Assembly: GCA_015499985.1 (NCBI GenBank)
Contig: JAAAUF010000191.1
Location: forward strand, 1-29,595
From: Haplosporangium gracile
Lineage: Eukaryota; Mortierellomycota; Mortierellomycetes; Mortierellales; Mortierellaceae
Reading direction: 5' to 3'
Length of the DNA stretch: 29,595 bases
Shown here: in pieces, positions 18,602 to 29,595 of the stretch
How the letters are laid out: each line of letters starts with the position of its first letter
Position numbering within the stretch: the first letter of the stretch is position 1
Notes under the pieces: model-generated
What the model was told of the DNA's origin: nothing
The model's input: only the letters and a program-made list of their open reading frames with translations
The model's database searches: none
Made by a program: the position numbers and the translations under genes

Positions 18602-19211
18602 GTCATAGCGATATTATTTTGCGAAAGAACAACAGATGGAATTGACCGCATTTGCCTAAAGGCTTCTGCGAAGAGGTTATTCAGTCGTGTCTTTTGATAT
18701 GAGAGCTGTTTTTATGCTTTGTTCTCTATGGTTTCTTCAAGGAGTATCATCAAGGTTGCCTTTCGTTTTCGTTCATGCCTCCTGTTGTTGGTGTGTGTTT
18801 TGTTCTCTTCCTCTTCGGGGCATGAATAACCTACTGTAGAAAAGAGACCTTTATCCGGGCGGAAGTGTCTTTGTTCTTTGTTCTCCATGCGAAAAGTTTG
18901 CTCCAATCGTTTCCCTCCAAACTTTGTTACACTCCATCCATTCGAATGCCAACCTGATCGACACCCCTATTGAATATTTTTTTCTATCGCCATTTCTTCT
19001 CCTTTCTTTCTTTACTTTTCTTTTTCCTTCCTTCCTTCTCTCACTCCTCGCTCTTGCATCCTGCCTGCCTGCTCCCCTTCTCCTCCTCTCCTCCACTTCT
19101 CCTCGCTCCCTTTGAGTCACTCCCTCTTCGTCTCATCTATTCCTTCTTCCCCCTCAACATAAGCGCTCTCTCTCGGGACTTTTCTGGCACACGCGACCTG
19201 GCTGCTGTTTA
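18602..19211 (+). promoter_or_regulatory. Intergenic region and CT-rich leader of the P5B ATPase gene
   Basis: No gene seen. 18975-19160 is strongly pyrimidine-rich on the + strand, with CTTCC and CTCCT runs, again just before a start codon (19212). Promoter or leader function is inferred from position and from the same pattern before other genes in this window. Confidence 0.5.
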
Positions 19212-19503
19212 ATGGTCAACACCCCTTCTCATGACCCACTCTCCTCCCGGCTCTACGACCGCAATGGCGATACTATAAGCCAGGCCCAAGGGACACAGGG
19301 ACGTGCATCCCTGCTCCCATCTAGTCAACAGGGCTCTCAACCATACCCCTCTTCAGCGCTTGCTTACAACAACCACCACAACGATGGTTCAGTCTACACT
19401 GACCGCGAAGCTTCTTCCTTTACTCGAGCTCCGACCATACGTTCAGTTTCGTCCAGGTTTCAGCTGCACCAGATCGACAACGATGACATCAGCAACAACA
19501 ACA

Positions 19504-19534
<31 letters not shown>

Positions 19535-22500
19535 CGACTATGAGGACGACGATGGGGATGATGCTGCAAGCGCGATGCAGCCCATCCTCCAGGCAAAGAC
19601 CGCAGATCGACCTCGTCCTGTCAAGAGATCCTCGGGTAAGGGTATGTCCTTTTTGTTTATGTGTGTGTATTCTTCCTTTTTACTTGCAGAAAACCTTTTT
19701 TGATTCTTTTTTATTCGAGTCCCGAGTAAAAAAAGTAAAAAAAGTAAAAAAAATGCAGGCAGAAAGAAAACAAAGGCACATGAGCCCAAGGCGCTGCGTA
19801 TGACAGTCCGCAGCAACGTGGATAAAGAAAAAGGCATAGTCAGTGAACGTCGTTGTGAAAATAAAATCGACTCACGCATTCCGTTGCTTGTTTAATTGCT
19901 GCTTCAATTGGTACTTACTTAGGCCAGAGATCAGATCGATGCGTCCAACAGGTCTATCTTGAGGAGGAGGATATCGAGCTGACATTCACAGGATACAGGT
20001 TCCTCCAGACTCAACTCTATATCTACTACCTCGCCTGTGTCATGAGCGGAGGAATCCTCTTCTTGCTTGGACGATGGATGCCTCAGCGGTACTTGGCCTT
20101 TGTCGCTGAAAAGTGCGAAATGAGTCAAGCAGAGTCCGTGGTTGTCGAAGTAAGAATCCTTTTACCTGTCCAAGCAAACGCTCCTCCGTTGCCTCCCCCT
20201 CATGATCTAACTGAGATCGAAAGAGGATTTAACCTTCATCACTCTTTTCGTCTCTCGTGGCACTCCTTTCCGTCGAACTCCCTTTACTATATCGGCTAAT
20301 ATATGTTTACAAGGAGAACAGGAATCTACTTCCAGTGCCTAATTAATTATTTGTCTCCATCCAATGAACGACCTTTCTTTAGGATGCTTATGGTCAATTG
20401 GTCACGGAGGTCGTCTTTACAAAATACTATGGGGGCCCTATTAACTCGGTCTTCAGTCCCGAGCAGATGGAGAGGCAGGAAGACGATGAAGGATTTGACG
20501 AGACATTGGTAGGCGATTAGAGACGATAAAGCCTTTTCGCCTTGAACGATCGACATTGTGGAAACGTTAACAGTTGATAGCTAACATTGCGTCTTTCACA
20601 CGTTTTTCATACATGGGGCTATAGCCCTCGGGAATGCTGCACGACATGAGATACTTTGACTATCAGTATATTCGATTCATCTACAACCCAGTGACGTACA
20701 GCTTCATGCAGAACTCAAAGTGGAAGGATCCCGAATGGTTGAACGTCGTCAACTGTGATCGCGGAATTGGGCGTGAGACTCAACAAGAGCGCGCGATGGT
20801 CTTTGGCCAGAACGTGATCGATGTCAGGGAAAAGACCGTGGGACAGTTGCTGGTCGGAGAGGTCCTTCATCCGTTCTACATCTTCCAGGTGTTCTCGATT
20901 GCCCTCTGGTTGGCGGACGACTACATCTACTATGCCGGCTGCATCTTTGTTATCTCTACTGTCTCGGTGCTGACAGAGTTGATCGAGACCAAGAAGACCA
21001 TGAGACGCATGCGCAATATGTCCAAGTTCGTCTGCAATGTCAAGGTTTACCGTTCCGGCAGATGTATGGTGTACACCCTTCCCCTGAGTGCACTTTTTTT
21101 CTACTTTCGTAATCTATCGGAATATGTGCTAATCGGGATTGATCTCTTTTTTAGGGCGCTATTTAGGATCGGAGGAGCTTGTGCCAGGCGATGTCTTTGA
21201 GGTGACAGACTCGGACCTGTCTGTTTTCCCATGCGACGCTGTACTGTTGTCAGGAGATTGCATTGTGAACGAGAGTATGTTGACAGGCGAATCAGTTCCG
21301 GTCTCCAAGATCCCTGTGACGGACAAGGCGCTCCGGCAACTCGATTTGTCTCTGGCCAACATTCCTTCAGATCTTGCCCGCCACTTTTTGTTCTCAGGAA
21401 CTAGAATCATCCGTGCACGACCAGGAGCGGCGAGCTCAAAGAAGCAGGCCCGTACGGACGATGTTGACTATGGCGTCAACCAAGCGCCTCGAGGATTGGC
21501 ACTTGTGGTTCGGACAGGATTCAACACTACCAAAGGAAGTCTGATCCGTTCGATGCTTTTCCCTAAGCCAAACGACTTTCAGTTCTACCGCGACTCTTTC
21601 CGTTTTATCGGCATTTTGGCAGGAATTGCATTCTGTGGCTTCTTGGTCTCGACAGTCAACTTTATCCGCATGGATGTACCCTTTAGGCTCATGCTCATCA
21701 AAGCCTTGGACTTGATTACCATTGTCGTCCCACCCGCACTTCCAGCAACCATGTCGGTCGGAACCAGCTTTGCTATTGCTCGCCTGAGGCGCTCCAATAT
21801 ATTTTGCATCAGCCCTACCCGTGTCAACATTGGAGGAAAGATCAACTGTATGTGCTTCGACAAAACTGGGACTTTGACGGAAGATGGACTGGATGTGCTC
21901 GGAGTTCAATGCGCGGATATCGAGACTGGACGGTTCGGGACTCTTTTGAATTGCGTCGAGGATCTGAGAGTAGTGCCAGATTCAATGCAGGAGAAGGGGA
22001 CGTCACTCCTGTTCGCCATGACGACCTGCCATTCTGTTAAGTCTTTGAACGGAGAGCTTATCGGAGACCCATTGGATCTCAAGATGTTTGGCTTTACTCA
22101 ATGGATTTTGGAGGAAGGCGGCCTTGGTGCCAGGACATCGAGTGTCTCTGAGGCTGCTCACAATCAGTCAAAGGGCGTTGCGGGAGGTATCGTGTCAACC
22201 GTTGTCAGACCACCAGGAACCAAGCAGTTCAATCTCAACGACGTTCTTACTCACCACCCTACCGAAATGAGCGAATCGGTAAGGATTACTTTTGTGTCGA
22301 CAGAGCTTGTATTGAATCATACAGTACCGATGTGTTCTGACCCGAATTATATGTTCGCATAAAATAGGAAACGTTCTTGGAATTAGGTATTATTCGTTGC
22401 TTTGAGTTTGTATCGTCTCTTCGACGGATGAGTGTCATTGTCAAGAAGTTACACAGTCCTGGCATGGATATCTATGTCAAGGGGGCACCAGAGGTTATGA

Positions 22501-24646
22501 CAGACATCTGTCTTAAGGAGTCGTTGCCTTCGGATTATGCGGAACGTCTGTCATACTATACGCAACATGGATATCGAGTGATTGCCTGCGCCACCAGGTC
22601 GATGCCCAGCCTCAATTTCGTCCGCGCACAGCGTGTCAAGCGAGAGCAGGTCGAGAGTGATCTTACGTTCTTGGGCCTGATTGTCTTTGAGAACAAGCTC
22701 AAACCCACAACTGCACCAGTTATCGCTACTCTTAGCAATGCTCAGATCCGCCAGGTGATGTGCACTGGCGACAATGTCCTTACAGCTATCAGTGTCTCCA
22801 AGGAGTGTGGAATGATTCAGAGTTCGAGAGAGGTGTACACGCCCCGGTTTATCATGGGGGATTCAAACACTGAGAACTCGAGGATCGTCTGGGAGAACAT
22901 CGACGACGGGCGCAAGACTCTGGACCCTATGTCTCTCATGGTAGGATATGATCATTAAGATTTGGTGCTTGATGTTGGCGGTGGTAAAAGAAACGCCACT
23001 AATCTTGATTCTTTGTTCGTTTCGTTACGTAGCCTATGGCGTCGAGTTTTGAGACAATGAGCAGAGGTCAGGACTTTCCACGATACACTCATCTAATGAA
23101 CGAGTACGTCCTTGCGGTCACCGGCGATTGCTTCCGATGGATGGTTGACTTTGCACCCAAGGCGACTCTGCACAGAATGCTGGTGAAGGGCCAGATTTTC
23201 GCTCGCATGTCGCCAGATGAGAAACACGAGCTGGTCGAGAATTTGCAGGCTATCGGATACTGCGTAGGATTCTGCGGTGATGGGGCCAACGATTGCGGAG
23301 CTCTCAAGGCCGCTGATGTCGGTATTAGTTTGAGTGAGGCGGAGGCATCAGTCGCAGCGCCTTTCACAAGTCGCTCGAACGACATTGGATGCGTCATAAA
23401 GGTCATCCAGTAAGTACTTTCTTCAACCTCGATGCTAAAACAATGCGACGGTTGTCCGACTATAAAAAAACTGCTAACCTTTCAACCTCACGTTATTATT
23501 ACTATCTTAGGGAGGGTCGGGCTGCATTGGTCACGAGCTTCAGTTGCTTTAAGTACATGGCTCTGTACAGTATCATCCAGTTCACGACTGTCAGTTTGCT
23601 GTATGCCTTTGCTTCCAACCTTGGTGATTTCCAGTTTTTGTATATCGATTTAGCGCTCATTTTGCCGATTGCGGTGTTCATGGGTCGAACGGAAGCCTTC
23701 CCGGTGCTCAGCCCGAAACGACCTACCGCCAACCTTGTTTCGAAGAAGGTTCTCACATCACTCATTGGACAGATTCTGATTCAGGGATGCTTCCAGGCGA
23801 CCTTGTTTAGCATTGTCCGTCACCAACCGTGGTACAAGCCTCCCAAGTATGAACGTGGCGAGAAGAACATTGAGGGGTATGAGAACACGAGTCTGTTCTT
23901 GTTGTCGATCTTTCAGTACCTGCTTGTCGCCGTTGTCTTTAGTGTAGGACCTCCTTACCGCAAACCAATGTCCTCCAATCGTAAGTGCTTGTGTTTGCCG
24001 TGTTCATCCGTTATTTTTGTATTCGTTTTTCACACGCAATTTATGTTGGGCGAGTTTTACTCCAGTTTCCATTAACCTTGGCTTATTTTGTGCTGCAATA
24101 GGCCCTTTTGTGTTTATTACTGCGGGATTGGTGGTGATGTCGGCTTCGATGGTTTTGTTCCCGTCGGAATGGCTCAAGAGTTTTATGCAATTGTTAGACA
24201 TTCCTTTCAGCTTTAAGTTGTTTATTCTGATGATGGCAGGACTGCACCTGTTGATTGCATTGACGTCCGAGCGTGTTGTGTTCCCGATTCTCGCCACAAA
24301 GATCGGACAAGTGATCCAGTCCATCCGCAAGCGGGCGTCGCCATCGTCCTCGCCGTCTGTGACCATAACACCAGCACCAACAGGCGCAATCACAAGTCTG
24401 TCGAGTTCACGGCGGGATCCTCATCGTCGTTCCGCGCAGTATGGGGACGAGGCACGGATAGATGTGGGTGGGGGAGACGAGGACGAGCAAGGGTCAGGTC
24501 CGAGCACCCCCCTCATTGCGTCAAATCCCCAGAATCCGTTTGACCAGATGGATCGTGGCGGTAGTGGCAGTGGCAGTGCCGATAAGGAGGGAGTGAGGAA
24601 GGGCAAGATCTATAAGGTTGTACAAGAGGAAATGAGTATCAGCTGA
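19212..24646 (+). CDS. P5B-type ATPase (ATP13A2/Ypk9 family), probable vacuolar polyamine transporter
   Basis: Exons 19212-19635, 19923-20149, 20383-20508, 20625-21063, 21155-22278, 22368-22940, 23033-23409, 23511-23980 and 24102-24646 give 4305 nt and 1434 residues; every phase closes. Motifs in order: [18 protein letters not shown] before the first membrane segment, actuator TGES (449-452), M4 PPALP (598-602), phosphorylation DKTGT (Asp641), KGAPE in the nucleotide domain, and GDGAND (1053-1058), then the M5-M10 helices. PPALP distinguishes P5B from P5A (PPELP). In other organisms P5B pumps export polyamines from the lysosome or vacuole and influence metal tolerance. All catalytic residues are intact. 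The N-terminal ~140 residues are a disordered extension with nine Asp in a row (101-109). The C-terminus after the last helix carries ~90 polar residues. Alternative: a further Lys-rich exon from 19759 may be included in some transcripts. The enzyme class is certain; the substrate is inferred. Confidence 0.93.
19512..19538 (+). repeat. (GAC)9 coding microsatellite
   Basis: Nine perfect GAC codons in the N-terminal extension of the P5B ATPase give nine consecutive Asp residues. Flanking AAC/GAC and GAT/GAC codons extend the acidic stretch. Copy number is likely to vary between strains. Confidence 0.95.
19759..19850 (+). other. Possible optional exon of the P5B ATPase gene
   Basis: AATGCAG at 19752-19758 is an acceptor in the correct phase for exon 1. 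The next ~30 codons read as a basic polar segment ([20 protein letters not shown]). Donors that would rejoin 19923 in phase exist near 19832 (A|GTGAAC) and 19838 (C|GTCGTT), but both are weak. The default model skips it, giving a 287-nt first intron. Confidence 0.35.
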
Positions 24647-24672
24647 TGGAACAAAGCCGCAACATCAACAGC

Positions 24673-24678
24673 AATAAA
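24673..24678 (+). terminator. Candidate polyadenylation signal AATAAA
   Basis: Canonical hexamer 27 bases after the ATPase stop codon, followed by A/T-rich sequence. Assigned by position. Confidence 0.5.
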
Positions 24679-25039
24679 CAAGCATTCAGGAACGGACATG
24701 TCTATTCACGCTTTCTAGCTCATTTCTTTTACCACAAATTATACAAAATATATAATGACAGGAGAAAGAGAAAAAAAGTGGGGCCAAATGGCCCGTGTGT
24801 TCGACAAGCTTGTGTTTTTGTTTGTTTGGTCGTGTGCTGCTTCTATGTGTTCATATCTCGTTCCGGAGAGTTCCTTCTGGCGCGTATGTTGTGAGAGTAG
24901 CATCTTGGTTCCCTTCGGAGACTACTGATGCAGGGTCAAAGGATCCTGCATCGTCTAAGATCCAACCCTTTTCTTCCCGTTCCTATTTCCTCCATTCGCG
25001 GCTCACAGACTGTAATACAAAATGTTGCAGGAGCGTGAT

Positions 25040-25044
<5 letters not shown>

Positions 25045-25070
<26 letters not shown>
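25045..25070 (+). repeat. (GT)13 microsatellite
   Basis: Thirteen perfect GT units followed by ATGTGTACATGTG. Intergenic, downstream of the ATPase. Confidence 0.95.
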
Positions 25071-25077
<7 letters not shown>

Positions 25078-25631
25078 CATGTGCTTACTGTGGTTGTGTT
25101 CTATTCTGCTTTTTTTTTCTTTCTTTCTTTCAGATTTCATCGACTCTTTCATGTATTTTTCAACTGCCTGAAAAAATGCTAGAAACCAGGCAAGGTAACA
25201 AGTATCCGGTGATGTCAAACGCACTGTCAGAAAAGGGCGTAAAAGTAAATCAAGACACATAACAAAGAAAGACATAGCCTAGCATAGGGGAAAGCAACGC
25301 AATGAGAAGGCGCCAGCCTGGTCACCCCAGCCTGATGGAGAGCGTTTTTTTAAAAAAAATAGGGCTCGACAATTTTTTTAAGATATATATTTGAAGCTCC
25401 TCCACTGCCATTTTTCGGGATCCCAGCCGCCTCCGTTTTCTTAAACCTATCGTTCCCTTAGAAAAAGGTACTTCGGAAGAGGTACCACTCGTGCTTGGAC
25501 ATCTGAGAGGAGAAAAACGCGGGGAATAACCATTTGAGGAAAGAAGACAGCGATAGCAGACTGAGGGGAAGCGGAGGAGCTTTTTGCTGACTGTGAAAAA
25601 ATTAGAGTAAATAAGAAAAAGTCGGTTTCAG

Positions 25632-25823
25632 ATAGGCGCTTTTGGGGTATATGAATAGGGCGCCATGATGTGACGGAGCTTTCGAGAAGAGGTTACTAAA
25701 CGTTTGGGTTGCATCCAGGAGTATGATCCTCCTATCACTGTTGGCTTTTTTAAAAGACTTTTTCGTTCTAGAGATTGGAGACTGAATACCTCAAAGAACA
25801 GGAAGATCGCGGAGGACTGGTGA
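25632..25823 (+). pseudogene. Possible decayed coding fragment
   Basis: One + strand frame has two stops near its start (IGAFGVYE-stop-GAMM-stop) and then 52 open codons to TGA at 25821. The open part has balanced, protein-like composition (EEVTKRLGCIQEYDPPITVG then FFKRLFRSRDW). The frame continues with more stops to about 25950. The family is not identified; a transposable-element remnant is the likeliest origin. The minus-strand open frame at 25628-26050 overlaps it and has no features I recognise. Confidence 0.3.
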
Positions 25824-27474
25824 ACAATAACGAGCAAGGCAAGCAAATGATCGACACAGAAAGGTTTTGTTTCTGGAGTTTCCAATATAACTAAAACGGC
25901 GCACTGGTTTGTTGACAACTGACCATTCATTGTTGCACAAGAATGGCAGAGCTTTTTTTCTTCAAGGAGCACAAGAAACATGAAAAAAAGTGGATCGATC
26001 TCTTTGTCCATGTGCATAGATAGATAGAGTGTCCTTCCCTTTCTTCCCACCCTTCATCTCTCGGAAACAGTACGTTTCTTCTTGTTCTTTCAACGGCCCA
26101 CGTTCATCTCTCTTTTGTCTTGCTTCCAGTCGAAGGACTGGTTGGAGAAACAAAGTGAAGGAGTCAAGGATGGAGGGAGGCGGGGGATAGAATGAAAACG
26201 GTAGATCGGAGTCTTTCTCCCCTTTCTCGCCTTGCAGGAAGATATTTTGGAAGCGTAGTTGTGCTCTGAAACTCTCTTTGTTATTTTTTATCCCGTTATC
26301 ATCAAATCAAGCACTGTTGGCCGCTCAAATTACTCACGCTCCTGCCCTTCTGTACGCCTGCAGGGCTGATTTATATCGTTTCCCTTTCTCTCTTTCTCTC
26401 ACTTTTTCCTTGATTGAAGAACCAACCAACGGCCATCGGCTATTCAAAAACAAAAAATAAGCAACATCTAAAAGATAACAGGCCACTTCGCATTTGCCCT
26501 CGGCTGCCGCTGTAGCTCCAGCTTCAGTATGAATGTTGCAACCAGGATAAAAGTCTGGACTTTTTTTATCATTTTGTTCTCTCGATCGGTTTATGCTTAT
26601 GCGATCGACGCTAGATGAATCGAGCAAAAAAAAAAAAAAAGAAAGAAGTTACTGATAATAAAATAAGGTGAGAGACTAGCCTTGATTCCATTCATATCTA
26701 TCCATGCTCTCCTGCTGCTTTCCTTTTGGGTTTCCTTTCATTTTTGTTGCTGATGTGAGTGCGTGCCTGTACAAAAAAAAAAAAAAAAAAAAAGTGTTCC
26801 TTTTTGCGACAAGACATTTATCTGGCAGGAACTCTATAGAAATCATTGTAAGAGTTTTCCTACATCACCCGGACCAACAAGGAACACAAAGTTACCTCGC
26901 TTTCTATTCATCTGTCGTTTTTTTTTTCCTGCAGCCAACACGTCTTTTTTTACTTTCCCCCGTCTGAAACATCCGTCTCTGTGTCTTTCTTTTCCTTATT
27001 TTGCTCGCATGGCAGAAACGCATGGCGTGTGAGTGTTTGTGGGGTAACACAGAAATAGGTGAAAGAGAAGAGAGGTGAGGTAAGTAAAGGTGTTGGTTCA
27101 TTTTCAATGTGATGTTCCCCCCAATAAACAATCCAGTTGGCCCAAAGTGTGAGGGGGAGGAGGACAGTGCAAGGCTGAAGAGGGCGAAAAGTAAACGGAA
27201 GGGATGGGGAAGAGGATGAGAGGACAAAACTCATGTCCATTTTGTCTGTACGACATTAATCCACCCTACTCCAACCACCCCGCAAAAATAAAACATACGC
27301 ACCAGCAGCAGCACGCATGGACAACCATACAAACACAAACATTCGAGCACAGAAAAACGGAGAGAAAGCTAAACACGGCAATCGCTACTTTTGTTTTCCT
27401 CGACATTGATGTAGAGGACACAAATGCACCAAAAAACTGGGGTATATTATTATCGCTTTGCCACTAAAAAAGTG

Positions 27475-27475
<1 letters not shown>

Positions 27476-27505
<30 letters not shown>

Positions 27506-27506
27506 G
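27476..27506 (+). repeat. (GA)n simple repeat
   Basis: About 31 bases of alternating A and G with one AAA interruption. Intergenic. Confidence 0.9.
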
Positions 27507-27592
27507 TAATGGGAATGCGCGCGCCTGTCATCGTCCTACACATAATCTATCATAGTTAAACTCGGTTCAAGCGAGCACGCCCCCCAAAACAG

Positions 27593-27606
27593 AGCGCGAT
27601 CGCGCT
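27593..27606. repeat. 14-bp perfect palindrome AGCGCGATCGCGCT
   Basis: The sequence equals its own reverse complement with no spacer. It is GC-rich inside A-rich surroundings. It may be a dimeric protein-binding site or chance; no adjacent gene was seen. Confidence 0.6.
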
Positions 27607-28541
27607 ACAAAACACAAACAAGAAAGTACGTACTGTATTAAAGACATGATTGAAAAACAAGGTATGTACAGAAGCTGCTGGTACCTTTGCGGTCTAAAGT
27701 GTCATCAACCTCGAGTGAAAAATGTTTACTAGGGCCGTTCTGAATCTAATCGAAGGAGAGAGGAAAGAACCCAGGGTGAGCAGCAAACAGGTAAAGTAGT
27801 ATGCAAAGAGCGCAAAGTAAGGGCGCTATGATCGACTTGTTGGTTGTGGGTAAGTGAAATCAGAAAGCTTACAACGGACGAGAAGGTTCAGTGGGGAGGA
27901 AGAGGAGAACGATAGACAAAGACAACAAAGAGCAGAGCATAGTTTGGGTGTAGTACTGTTCACATCGTCTCACTCTACTTCTTCGTCTTACATCTTGCAT
28001 GTCGCCTCCTTCATCCTCCCCCAACTCCTGCCGGTTGTTAGTTGCTCTCTTTTCCTGTTTGCTCTGGCTTTCTGGCGTTGTGGCGAATGAGAATTGAGCC
28101 TTTGAAAGGCGCGGATGCTAATTGGACATTCTAGTGTTAAAATGGGGCAAAACAGCAAGGGGTACTCTTCCGGAGTATCTTTTTTTACTTTTCCCCTCAC
28201 TCTCCTTTCTCTTTCCTCACCTCACATCTGCCCGTCTGTTGGTCTTAAGCTCAGGCGTATAATCAGTCATCCGCCCTTTTTTTCTTTCTTTTTTAACTAT
28301 CTCACGCTCGACCCCGACTTAGTATTAGAAAAAAGATAGAAGGGACGACACAGACTCGGACGGAATAGATGCGTGTCCGGATTTGGGTCAGGATCCGGGG
28401 TAAACGAGGAGTCCGAAAGAGCAGAGAGAGCGAACGAGCAAGCGAGCAGATGGAAGAAGGGGACATGGTCACGACTGAAATGCCATCACAACCACACATG
28501 CAAACAACGGTAGAGTAGGTATATGTCTGGGTCCAATTGCA

Positions 28542-28564
28542 ATTACTTGTTAAAAACAAGTAAT
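28542..28564. repeat. Perfect 10-bp inverted repeat with 3-nt loop
   Basis: ATTACTTGTT (28542-28551), AAA, AACAAGTAAT (28555-28564). There is no T run after it, and no gene nearby. It could form a small hairpin or be a residual transposon terminus, but neither can be shown. Confidence 0.6.
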
Positions 28565-29595
28565 GCTTTCTCTTAAGTTACAGATAGTGCAGGGTCCGAC
28601 AACTAGCCTTGGAGAACAAAAGCAAGGCCCAGAGCATTCTCGCAAAATACGAAATAACCCCTACATCCATCCGACGCATCATCCATTGCATTCTTTCTAG
28701 TATCCAATCGTTGTCAACTGACCGCCTCCAGCCTGCACCCTTACCCTTACTCTCTACCTTTTTTCACTCCCGCTTTCTTCCACGACAGAATATGGTATGC
28801 AAAAAAGGGAGAAAATGGCATCGAGTAAGATCGAATCTCGATTTTGGTTCCTGACATGAACAATTTTTTTTATTCAGGCGAATGTGAGCGGCGAACAACG
28901 GGTTCATGGTTCATGATGGACTAGTGAAGTGAAAGAGAGAGTAAGGATTCAGCCACCTTCTAGACCCGGCGACTCTAGACCCCTAACTGTTAACCGTCCG
29001 TCGGGGGTTTTTTTCAGTTCATTTCATTTTCCTGATGGTTCATTAACCATCTTGGCCCCTGAAAGAAAAATGAAAGGTGCTTGTGAACAAACAAACGAAG
29101 AGAAGGGTCTCGTTTTGTTGAAAGCTTTTTTTTTCATAATTTTTGGTTGTCGCTCTCGAGAGAGTGGAGTGACTCTATTTGAGTTTAAACAATTCTCTTT
29201 CATAATCTCCAGGTTCCTTTTTCCAATTTTATGCATCCAGATCTTTGTCTTCTCGCCCCTCCTGTTTGTTCATTTCTGCCCCTCCTCCTTTGCCATCGGT
29301 CATGCATCTATGTTTGTTGTCTGTTGTTTATTTTCCTGCTGGAAGCGAAAGTGACAGAAGTAAAGTTTTTCAGTTTCATTTTACGAACAGGCGATGAAAA
29401 AAGGGCTGTCGAGGAAGGCAGAGAAGGGAGGAGGAGGTCAAGGTTGAAGTGGCCGTAAGATGAACACACAGACAGACATACATCACTGTTTGCACCTTTG
29501 AACCCAATACCTCTCTCTTTTTGTTGTTTACTTGCGCAGGACAGGACAGGGTTAAGGAGACATTGAGAGTGAAAGGACAACCTTGCTGCATATGA

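Larger units (their letters stand above)
24647..25631. other. Gene-free region downstream of the ATPase
   Basis: No gene supported. It holds the ATPase 3' end, an imperfect hairpin (GATGCAGG at 24927-24934 against CCTGCATC at 24945-24952), the (GT)13 repeat and A/T-rich tracts near 25345-25390. Confidence 0.5.
25824..29595. other. Long gene-poor region
   Basis: I find no coding region, tRNA or rRNA I can support in these ~3.8 kb. Open frames are short, overlap on both strands and are rich in Phe/Ser/Leu or Lys/Arg from homopolymers. Contents noted: A runs at about 26626-26640 and 26773-26793, a GA repeat at 27476-27506, a 14-base palindrome at 27593-27606 and a perfect hairpin at 28542-28564. 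Confidence 0.5.

Noticed and set aside
4430..24646. CASTOR-like gene and P5B ATPase as an arginine/polyamine gene cluster
   Set aside because: They are about 12 kb apart with unrelated genes between them, and no shared control is visible.
27555..27580. CTCGGTTCAAGCGAG as a tRNA T-arm
   Set aside because: The T-loop pairing is out of register and there is no D-arm or anticodon arm upstream.
29024..29591. Several open frames at the right edge
   Set aside because: Short, mutually overlapping, biased composition; the edge could cut a gene, but nothing shows it.

Overview
The window looks like nuclear DNA from an early-diverging filamentous fungus, most likely Mortierellomycota (Mortierella/Linnemannia type). 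This rests on multi-exon genes with short introns (mostly 88-140 nt, GTAAGT-like donors, CTAAC/CTAAT branch points), very long pyrimidine-rich 5' leaders, many simple repeats and A/T homopolymers, single-exon F-box genes, and a complete P5B-type ATPase. The taxon is inferred; no rRNA or other marker gene is present.

Layout. 1-834: no gene seen. 835-2076 (+): secreted, cysteine-rich, single-pass membrane protein. 2129-4429: gene-free, ending in a long CT-rich leader. 4430-7638 (+): a five-exon gene whose spliced 488-residue product matches the animal cytosolic arginine sensor CASTOR1/GATS along its length; this is the most notable gene here. 8397-11489 (-): a four-exon gene model for a type I membrane protein with an acidic Ser/Thr/Pro-rich ectodomain, containing a 1.3 kb intron. 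12656-13484 (-): a four-exon gene for a small Pro-rich protein with two membrane segments. 13758-15461 (-): F-box/leucine-rich-repeat protein. 15988-16664 (-): decayed C-terminal part of a retroelement ORF, probably LINE type, still in one frame but with four internal stops. 17108-18601 (+): a second F-box protein. 19212-24646 (+): nine-exon P5B ATPase (ATP13A2/Ypk9 family, vacuolar or lysosomal polyamine export) with all catalytic motifs. 24647-29595: about 5 kb with no gene I can support, holding simple repeats, two perfect palindromic elements and one possible decayed coding fragment.

How the genes relate. These are separately promoted eukaryotic genes, not an operon. The CASTOR homologue would sense arginine for TORC1, and the P5B pump would move polyamines, which derive from arginine via ornithine, out of the vacuole. 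That link is thematic and I do not claim co-regulation. Two F-box proteins suggest SCF ubiquitin-ligase adaptors. Every splice model was built by eye from reading-frame continuity, splice consensus and, for CASTOR and the ATPase, recalled family sequence. All junction phases close exactly, but no transcript data were available.
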